Shown piece by piece: positions 10,787-18,357 of a stretch of DNA of 37,979 nt (its first letter is position 1; each line of letters starts with the position of its first letter). The position numbers were made by a program, and so were the translations under genes. The notes under the pieces are model-generated. The model did not search any database. It saw nothing but the letters and a program-made list of their open reading frames with translations, and was not told the DNA's origin. This DNA comes from Myxococcaceae bacterium (GTDB lineage: Bacteria > Myxococcota > Myxococcia > Myxococcales > Myxococcaceae). The DNA lies in contig JADCJJ010000185.1 in assembly GCA_020247085.1 (NCBI GenBank), positions 1 through 37,979 of the forward strand, written 5' to 3'.

Positions 10787-11626
10787 TCAGGCCTGCCGGC
10801 CGGGGCCGGACGGGGCCTCGGCCTCGAGCCGGCGCTTCGTCAGGTCGAGGTACTGGGGGTCGAGATCGATGCCCACGAAGCGACGGCTCCGCGCCTTCGC
10901 CGCCACGCCGGTGGTGCCGCTCCCGCAGAAGGGGTCGAGCACGAGCGCGTCTTCTTCGGTGCAGGCGTCGACGATGCGCTCGAGCAACTTGCGCGGCTTC
11001 TGGGTGGGGTGCCGGCCGTGCACCTTCTCGCTCGGCCGGGGCGTCGGCATCGTCCACACGTCGCGCATCTGCTTGCCGCCGTTCTCTTCCTTCATGCGCT
11101 TGTAGTTGAACGTGTGGAGCAGCTTCCCCTTGCTCATCGGCGCCGCCCAGATCAGCAGCTCGGTCGAGTGCGTGAACGTGCGGCAGGCGAGGTTCGGTGA
11201 GGCGTTCGGCTTGAACCACGTCACCATGTTGAGGATCTTGAAGCCGAGCTTCTGCATCGCGAAGCCGACGTTGAAGATGACGTGCTGGGTGCCCGACACC
11301 CAGAGGGTGCCCGAGGGCTTGAGCACCCGGTGGCACTGCTCGAGCCACCGCGCAGTGAAGTCGTGGTCGTGTTCGACGCCCCGCGAGGCGTCCCAGGCGC
11401 CCTTATCGACCTTCACCCGGCGGCCTGACTGACACGTCGTACCGCCGTTCGACAGGAAGTACGGCGGGTCGGCGAAGATGAGGTCGAACGTCGCCGCCTC
11501 GAACCCCTCGAGCAGCCGCTGCGAGTCACCCTGATACAGAAGCCAGTCGCGCCCCCGCGCGTGGACGTGCGACGACAGATCGATTCCCGCGCGCGCGCGC
11601 GCGTTGGCCAACGTTGCGACGGACAT
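10787..11626 (-). CDS. Site-specific DNA methyltransferase, beta class (N6-adenine/N4-cytosine)
   Basis: 279 aa; motif IV DPPYFLSNGG precedes motif I DPFCGSGTTGVAA (beta-class order). Region after DPPY resembles DpnA/M2.DpnII-type enzymes. No restriction endonuclease gene adjacent. Confidence 0.92.
   Translation of the reverse strand: MSVATLANARARAGIDLSSHVHARGRDWLLYQGDSQRLLEGFEAATFDLIFADPPYFLSNGGTTCQSGRRVKVDKGAWDASRGVEHDHDFTARWLEQCHRVLKPSGTLWVSGTQHVIFNVGFAMQKLGFKILNMVTWFKPNASPNLACRTFTHSTELLIWAAPMSKGKLLHTFNYKRMKEENGGKQMRDVWTMPTPRPSEKVHGRHPTQKPRKLLERIVDACTEEDALVLDPFCGSGTTGVAAKARSRRFVGIDLDPQYLDLTKRRLEAEAPSGPGRQA
11588..11603. repeat. (CG)8 dinucleotide tract at the 5' coding end of the DNA methyltransferase
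   Basis: Read directly: ...attcc[cgcgcgcgcgcgcgcg]ttggcc; covers codons 8-13 region (N-A-R-A-R-A-G) of the methyltransferase. Confidence 0.95.
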
Positions 11627-11736
11627 CTCGCCTCCGGTGTGTCGGTGTCTCGCCTGCGAACTGCAACAGGCCTGATCGAGACGGTAGACGAGGATCGATC
11701 GACGTCAACTTTCCCGCTCGGCGGCGCGGCGAACGA

Positions 11737-12840
<1,104 letters not shown>

Positions 12841-12871
12841 GAGACGAGACCTCCTGACGACTGCGGGCATG

Positions 12872-12900
12872 AAAAACCGCTCTGGTGGTGGCCAGAGCGG
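12872..12900 (-). terminator. Intrinsic terminator downstream of rpmE
   Basis: Minus strand reads CCGCTCTGG-CCACCA-CCAGAGCGG-TTTTTC: perfect 9-bp stem, 6-nt loop, T5 tract. Confidence 0.85.
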
Positions 12901-12931
12901 CGGGCACGGCGCACGACGCGGCGGCGGACCG

Positions 12932-13150
12932 TCAGGCCTTGGCGCTGCCCTTCTTGACGTCGTACTTCTTCTTGAAGCGGTCGATGCGGCCCTGCGTGTC
13001 GACGAGCTTGTACTTGCCGGTGAAGAACGGGTGGCAGTTCGAGCAGATCTCGACGTTGAACGAGCCGCGGGTCGAGCGCGTCTCGATGACGTTGCCGCAG
13101 GCGCAGCTGATGCGAGCGGGGGGGTAGACGGGGTGCAGATCGGCCTTCAT
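12932..13150 (-). CDS. rpmE: 50S ribosomal protein L31 (Cys-containing form)
   Basis: 72 aa from ATG at 13150: [63 protein letters not shown]. Confidence 0.97.
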   Translation of the reverse strand: MKADLHPVYPPARISCACGNVIETRSTRGSFNVEICSNCHPFFTGKYKLVDTQGRIDRFKKKYDVKKGSAKA

Positions 13151-13336
13151 GTCGAGTCCTTGTCGGCCCACCTTGCATCGGGGAGATCCCGGTGGACCGG
13201 TGGGAGCCACAGCCTGTACCGCCACTTCGGGCCACGCGCAACTGGCTCCACCGGTACGCGCGGAGGCCGGGGTGGGCACCGCGGCCGACGGTAGGGCCTG
13301 CCCTTCCCGGCCTCCCCTGCTACGACTTCGGAAGCG

Positions 13337-14632
13337 ATGCCTGCGTACAAGCTGTTGTTGGCAGACCCGAAGGGCCGCGTCATCGAGCACCCGTGGCTGC
13401 TGGCGAGCCTGCGGTCTGACGAGGCCGTGCTGCCGCCCCGGGAGCGCCCCATTCCCCTGCCAGACGGGGGAAAGCTCGCCCACCTGCCGGGGCGGCTGCC
13501 GGTGGGGTTCGACCCGACGACGAAGCAGCCCGTGTTGGTCGAGCGCTTCGAGCTCGACGGCAAGCGCTTCGTCCCTCACGCGGTAGGCGCGACGCTGCCG
13601 CCGGGATTCACCCGCACCTACCTGCCGGGAGAGGTCGCCCGCGAGGGGGGCCCCGTGCTGCCGCAGTGGGCGTACACGGCGGCGGCCTGGGGCGATGCCG
13701 GGCCGGTGGTGTGGGCGCTCCACACCGATCGCCGCAAGCACTGGACGCCAGCGCGCTTCTCGACCCCCGAGGTGAAGCGCCTCGTCGCCGAGCACCTCGC
13801 CCGGCTGCCGGGCAACCGCGTGGTCTCTCAGCTGAAGACCTGCGCCCTCGTCTATCGCTGCTTTACCAGCCAGAACATCTTCTATTCCCGCGACGAGGGG
13901 GCCCTGCCCGCCTCGGTCATGTGCAACGCCGCTTGCGTCGGCTGCATCTCGGATCAACCCGAGGGCGGACCGCCGGCCTCGCACGAGCGCATGGCGGACG
14001 GCCCCTCGGCGAACGAGCTCGCCGACGTCGCCAGCTGGCACCTCGAGCATGCGCCGGGCCGCACCATGGTGAGCTTCGGCCAGGGCTGCGAGGGAGAGCC
14101 CCTCACGCGCTGGCGCTTCATCGCCGAGGCGATAGGTCTCATTCGCGCGCGCACGTCGAAGGGGTCGATCAACATCAACACCAACGGCAGCCTCACGAAG
14201 GGCCTCGACGCGCTCTTCGACGCGGGCCTCGACGCGGTGCGCGTCTCGCTCAACTCGGCGGTGAAGGAACTCTACGAGGCGTACTACCAGCCGCGGCAGT
14301 ACGGATGGGAGGACGTCGAGGCGTCGATCGCCCTCGCGCGCAGGCGGGGCGCGTACGTCGCGCTCAACCTGCTGCTCTTCCCCGGGGTGACCGACCGGCA
14401 GGGCGAGGCCGACGCCCTGGTGCGGCTGATCAAGAAGTACCGCGTCGATCAGGTGCAGACGCGCCCGCTCGCCATCGATCCGCTCCAGTACATCGCCGTC
14501 GCCAGAGGCCGCGGCGCCGGCGGAGCCCCCATCGGCATCTCGAACCTCGTCCGCCGCTTCAAGGCCGAGGCACCGTGGGTGACGGTGGGCAACTTCGCGC
14601 GCGGGCTCGGCGAGCGGCGGCGTCGAAAATGA
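13337..14632 (+). CDS. Radical SAM protein
   Basis: 431 aa; CNAACVGC (CxxxCxxC) cluster motif, [21 protein letters not shown]; ~190-aa N-terminal extension of unclear function. Confidence 0.85.
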   Translation: MPAYKLLLADPKGRVIEHPWLLASLRSDEAVLPPRERPIPLPDGGKLAHLPGRLPVGFDPTTKQPVLVERFELDGKRFVPHAVGATLPPGFTRTYLPGEVAREGGPVLPQWAYTAAAWGDAGPVVWALHTDRRKHWTPARFSTPEVKRLVAEHLARLPGNRVVSQLKTCALVYRCFTSQNIFYSRDEGALPASVMCNAACVGCISDQPEGGPPASHERMADGPSANELADVASWHLEHAPGRTMVSFGQGCEGEPLTRWRFIAEAIGLIRARTSKGSININTNGSLTKGLDALFDAGLDAVRVSLNSAVKELYEAYYQPRQYGWEDVEASIALARRRGAYVALNLLLFPGVTDRQGEADALVRLIKKYRVDQVQTRPLAIDPLQYIAVARGRGAGGAPIGISNLVRRFKAEAPWVTVGNFARGLGERRRRK

Positions 14633-14633
14633 A

Positions 14634-14669
14634 CGGGGCTCCGACCAAAGGGGGAAAGCCGGAGCCCCG
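14634..14669. terminator. Perfect inverted repeat between convergent genes (putative bidirectional terminator)
   Basis: CGGGGCTCCG - ACCAAAGGGGGAAAGC - CGGAGCCCCG: 10-bp perfect stem, 16-nt loop; starts 2 nt after the radical SAM stop; no T-tract. Confidence 0.5.
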
Positions 14670-14692
14670 CGGAGTCTGGCCCAATGCCAGCC

Positions 14693-15160
14693 TCACCAAA
14701 GCTGTTGCGCGCCGACGGCCGTACTGGCGGTCGGCTCGTCGTCGTCCGTGACGGTCTTCGAGGCCGCGGCGCTCAGCGTCACCGGGGGCGCCTCGAACAC
14801 GTCGGTGTCGCCATCGACGTTCGCCGCGCGCGGCGCGACGCGCTCGAGCGACGCCGCCGCCAGCGTCGGGCCGTCGGCGACCCCCGTCACCGAGAGCCCA
14901 CGCTCGATCTGCAGCCGCTTCACCGCCGTCTCGGTACGAGGGCCGAAGACGCCGGAGCCCGCCGAGAAGTCAGCCCGCGAGAGGTAGCCCCGGGCGACGA
15001 GCTTGAGCTGAAGGTTCCGCACCGCCGTGCCCGTCGCGCCTCGACGCAGCACAGCCGCCGCCTTCGCGCGCTCGAAGCCGTCACGCCCGTGGACCGCGCC
15101 CCCCACCAGTACTGGCCGGCGGGTCGCTGCGGCGCGCATCGGAGAGAGGGGAACGGCCAT
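14693..15160 (-). CDS. Peptidoglycan-binding (PG_binding_1) domain protein
   Basis: 155 aa; LRRGATGTAVRNLQLKLVARGYLSRADFSAGSGVFGPRTETAVKRLQIERGLSVTGVADGPTL. Confidence 0.88.
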   Translation of the reverse strand: MAVPLSPMRAAATRRPVLVGGAVHGRDGFERAKAAAVLRRGATGTAVRNLQLKLVARGYLSRADFSAGSGVFGPRTETAVKRLQIERGLSVTGVADGPTLAAASLERVAPRAANVDGDTDVFEAPPVTLSAAASKTVTDDDEPTASTAVGAQQLW

Positions 15161-15423
15161 GTCCTGCGCCTATCCAAGAGCCGGGCCACTGCCCTGACGT
15201 CCACAGGTGCCTGATTCTCTTCAATCCCTTCGGACCACGTCAGCGCGCGAGTGGCGCGCCGATGCACCAGGGGCTGCCACCCGATGGCCCGTAGCGCTGG
15301 AAGATCAATGGGCTGGCTGGGCATGCAGCCTCCGGCGCATCGATGCTCCACTGGAGGGCTGGAGGGCAGGTGCTGGGCCGGAGCTGGGGCTGTGGCGGCG
15401 ACGCCAGCGCGTCGAGCGGCCGG

Positions 15424-16158
15424 TCAGGCGAGCAGCGCCAGCAGCTGAGGGAGGCCCTGGGCGTTCTTCGCGAGGGCGGCGTCGGCGCCGTACTCCTTCG
15501 CGAGGCGCTCGAGCGGGGCCTGCGCGTCGGCGCTGCACAGGACCACGCGAATGCCAGCGAAGAGCGAGTTGCCCTTGATGAACCGGCTGAGCGTCTCGGC
15601 GCTGCCCGAGGGCGCGGCGACGTCGAGCAGCGCGACGTCGGGGCGCGTCTTCTTCTTCAAGATGACCTTCGTCGCGCTCTCGGCGTCACCGGCCGTGATC
15701 ACCTCGTGGCCCCGGGCCTCGAGCTCGGCCTTGAGCTGGAGCCCAGCCGCGTCGCCGCCGTCGACGAGGAGCACGCGCCGCCGGGCGTGGAGCTCACCCT
15801 CGAGGGCGTCTCGAATCGTCTCGACGGCCGCCTCGAGCCCCTGGGACTTGGCGACGTAGCCGTCGGCGCCCGAGACGCGCACCTTCTCCATCAGCTCCTG
15901 CTCCGGCAGGTCTGAGTAAAGGAACAGGCGCGCGGACACCTTGCGCTGGACACGGAGGAACTCGACGACGTCGTCGCCATACATCTCGGGCATGTTCACG
16001 TCGACGAGCACCACGTCATAGGTGTTCGCATCGAGGCGCTCGTCGAGGCTCGCCAGGTCGCCCGCCGAATCGGCGACGATTCCGGCGGCAGAAAGCGCCT
16101 CGGAGATCAGCTGCACCGTCATCGGGCTGTCATCAATGACCAGAACGCGAGCCGTCAT
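15424..16158 (-). CDS. frzZ: Double-receiver response regulator, FrzZ-like
   Basis: Start at ATG 16158; REC1 VLVIDDSPMT...VVLVDVNMPEMYG...YVAKS; REC2 VLLVDGGDAAG...VALLDVAAPSG...LAKN. Divergent to the frzA-F-like operon, as in Myxococcus xanthus. Confidence 0.85.
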   Translation of the reverse strand: MTARVLVIDDSPMTVQLISEALSAAGIVADSAGDLASLDERLDANTYDVVLVDVNMPEMYGDDVVEFLRVQRKVSARLFLYSDLPEQELMEKVRVSGADGYVAKSQGLEAAVETIRDALEGELHARRRVLLVDGGDAAGLQLKAELEARGHEVITAGDAESATKVILKKKTRPDVALLDVAAPSGSAETLSRFIKGNSLFAGIRVVLCSADAQAPLERLAKEYGADAALAKNAQGLPQLLALLA

Positions 16159-16227
16159 GAACCGCTCGTGTTCTAGCAGAGTTCTTGACCGGCACCTCCA
16201 TGCATTTCGATACTGTCGTCCAACGCC

Positions 16228-16740
16228 GTGCACCCGACGCCCCTTCAACGCGCGCTCGCCGAAGCACCGGACACGGCCCGCGCCCAGGCGGCCCGCCCGG
16301 AGGAGGAGTTCTTCATCTTCACCCTGGGCCCCCTGACGATGGCGGTGACGTCGCAGCACGTCCGCGAGGTCACCCGGCTGACCCAGCCAACACCGCTGCC
16401 GCGGGCCCCCTCGTTCCTCGTCGGGGTCGTCGGCAGCCGGGGGCAGGTGCTGCCGGTCGTCGACCTGCTGCGCTTCCTGCAACAGGGCGAGGCGAAGGTG
16501 CTCGGCGGTGCCCGCATGTTCATCGGGGAGTCGAGCGGATTGATCGTCGGCTTCGTCGCCGACCAGGTGGTGGGGCTCCGGCGCATCTTCGTGGCGGACA
16601 AGCTCCCCCCGCCCGCAGGCGGCCTGGCGGCCAGCGAGTTCCTGTCGGGGCTCGTGCAGCACCGCGAGCTGGGCACGTTGAGCCTGATCGACCTGCCGAA
16701 GGTGATGCACGCCGCGCGCGCGTTGGTGGTCCGGCGATGA
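16228..16740 (+). CDS. frzA: CheW coupling protein, FrzA-like
   Basis: EFFIFTLGPLTMAVTSQHVREVTRLTQPTPLPRAPSFLVGVVGSRGQVLPVVDLLRFL is a CheW domain; first gene of the cluster. Confidence 0.88.
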   Translation: MHPTPLQRALAEAPDTARAQAARPEEEFFIFTLGPLTMAVTSQHVREVTRLTQPTPLPRAPSFLVGVVGSRGQVLPVVDLLRFLQQGEAKVLGGARMFIGESSGLIVGFVADQVVGLRRIFVADKLPPPAGGLAASEFLSGLVQHRELGTLSLIDLPKVMHAARALVVRR

Positions 16741-17102
16741 GCGAGCGCGCCGAGCTCGTCATCTTCGAGATCGCCGGGCGCCGGTTCGGCGCCGACATGA
16801 CGCAGGTGCGCCGCATCGACCGGCTCGACGTGGCGGCCAGCGTCGGGGCTCCGCTCGGGCGCGTTCACGAGGGCCGCCGCGCCCTCGTCTTCTCGCCGGA
16901 CGGCGAGCGGGAGCTGCACCTCGCCATCGACGCCGTCGCCGGCGTCCAGGCGGTGTCGAGCGACGAGCTGCGCCGGCTCCCGACCGCCGTCGGCCCGTCA
17001 CCCCTCGTCATCGGCGCATGGCTCGACCGCGACGCGCCCGTCCTTCTCATCGACCTCTACGCGACTCAAACGTCCACTGCCCCCGAAGGCCACCATGCCT
17101 GA
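16737..17102 (+). CDS. frzB: Reduced CheW-like protein, FrzB-like
   Basis: ATG at 16737 overlapping the frzA stop; AELVIFEIAGRRFGADMTQVRRIDRL...; lacks the canonical GVINLRGxxxPVxDLR segment. Confidence 0.75.
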   Translation: MSERAELVIFEIAGRRFGADMTQVRRIDRLDVAASVGAPLGRVHEGRRALVFSPDGERELHLAIDAVAGVQAVSSDELRRLPTAVGPSPLVIGAWLDRDAPVLLIDLYATQTSTAPEGHHA

Positions 17103-18351
17103 CTCCAGCCCCACGCCTCCGAAGAAGCCGAAGAAGTCGCCCCCTCCCGCCGCCCCTGAGGTGCCCGCGATGGTCTCCGCCGACGGCGCGATGACGCCGC
17201 TGCTCGCGTCACTCAATGCGCTCAGCAATGGGCGCCTCGACGCGCGAGTCGACGTCGCCGCCCTCACAGGCGAGGCCGCCGAAGCCGGCCGCCTCGTCAA
17301 CCTGCTGATGGACCGGGTCGAGAGCCGCGTCGCCGAGTCCGAGGTGCGAAAGGAGCGCACCCGGGTCATCGTCGAGCAGGCCATCGGCGGCCTCGATGCG
17401 CTCGTGCGGCAGGGCGAGCTGGCCGCCTTCGAGGCGCGCACCGACGACGCCGTGCTGTCGCCGCTCCTCGACGGGTTCTCGAAGGTGATCGAGACGCTGC
17501 GCACGTTCGTTCGCGAGATCAACGAGGCGGCGCTGCGGCTCTCGTCCTCTGCCAACGAGGTGCTCGCCGCGTCGACGCAGCACGAGTCGTCGTCGACCGA
17601 GCAGGCGGCCGCCATTCACGAGACGACCGCCACCATGGAGGAGCTCAAGCACGCCTCGGCGCAGATCGCCGAGAACGCCGGCGCGGTGGCGCGCGTCGCC
17701 GAGGAGACGCTCAACTCGGCCCGCTCGGGGCGCGGGGCCATTGCCGAGTTCATTCAGGCGATGCAGCAGATTCGCGCCGACGGCGTCGCGGTCAGCGAGT
17801 CGATCACCAAGCTGCTCCGACGCGTCGAGCGCATCGGCACCGTCGTCGACGTCATCGACGAGATCGCCGACCGCTCCGACCTGCTCGCCCTCAACGCGGC
17901 CCTCGAGGGCAGCCGGGCGGGAGAGGCCGGGAAGGGCTTCAGCATCGTCGCCGCCGAAATGCGGCGCCTCGCCGAGAACGTGTTGGACTCGACGAAGGAG
18001 ATCAAGAACCTCATCACCGAGATCCGCGAGGCGACGGCCGCGGCCGCGACCGCCGCTGACGCCTCACGCCAGGCGACCGACGCCGGCGAGCGGCTGGGCA
18101 GCGTCGCCGCGAGCGCCGTCGAGGGCATCTTGTCGGGCGTGCAGGAGACGAGCGACGCCGCCCGCGTCATCAACCTCGCGACGCAGCAGCAACGCACCGC
18201 GACCGAGCAGGTCGTCGCGTCGATGGGCGAGATCGAAGACGTGACGCGCCAGACGACGCAGGCCTCGAAGCAGGCGACCGGCGCCGCCGCCGAGCTTACG
18301 CAGCTCGCCGGCCGCCTCTCGGAGCTGATCAAGCGGTTCAAGGCCGACTGA
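17095..18351 (+). CDS. frzCD: Soluble methyl-accepting chemotaxis protein, FrzCD-like
   Basis: 418 aa, no TM segment; signalling tip DEIADRSDLLALNAALEGSRAGEAGKGFSIVAAEMRRLAENV; basic N-terminus TPPKKPKKSPPP. Confidence 0.9.
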   Translation: MPDSSPTPPKKPKKSPPPAAPEVPAMVSADGAMTPLLASLNALSNGRLDARVDVAALTGEAAEAGRLVNLLMDRVESRVAESEVRKERTRVIVEQAIGGLDALVRQGELAAFEARTDDAVLSPLLDGFSKVIETLRTFVREINEAALRLSSSANEVLAASTQHESSSTEQAAAIHETTATMEELKHASAQIAENAGAVARVAEETLNSARSGRGAIAEFIQAMQQIRADGVAVSESITKLLRRVERIGTVVDVIDEIADRSDLLALNAALEGSRAGEAGKGFSIVAAEMRRLAENVLDSTKEIKNLITEIREATAAAATAADASRQATDAGERLGSVAASAVEGILSGVQETSDAARVINLATQQQRTATEQVVASMGEIEDVTRQTTQASKQATGAAAELTQLAGRLSELIKRFKAD

Positions 18352-18357
18352 CCCCGC

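Noticed and set aside
15161-15423. Small ORFs or an ncRNA between the PG-binding protein and frzZ-like gene
   Set aside because: No protein-like ORF, convincing hairpin or promoter found; remains unassigned.
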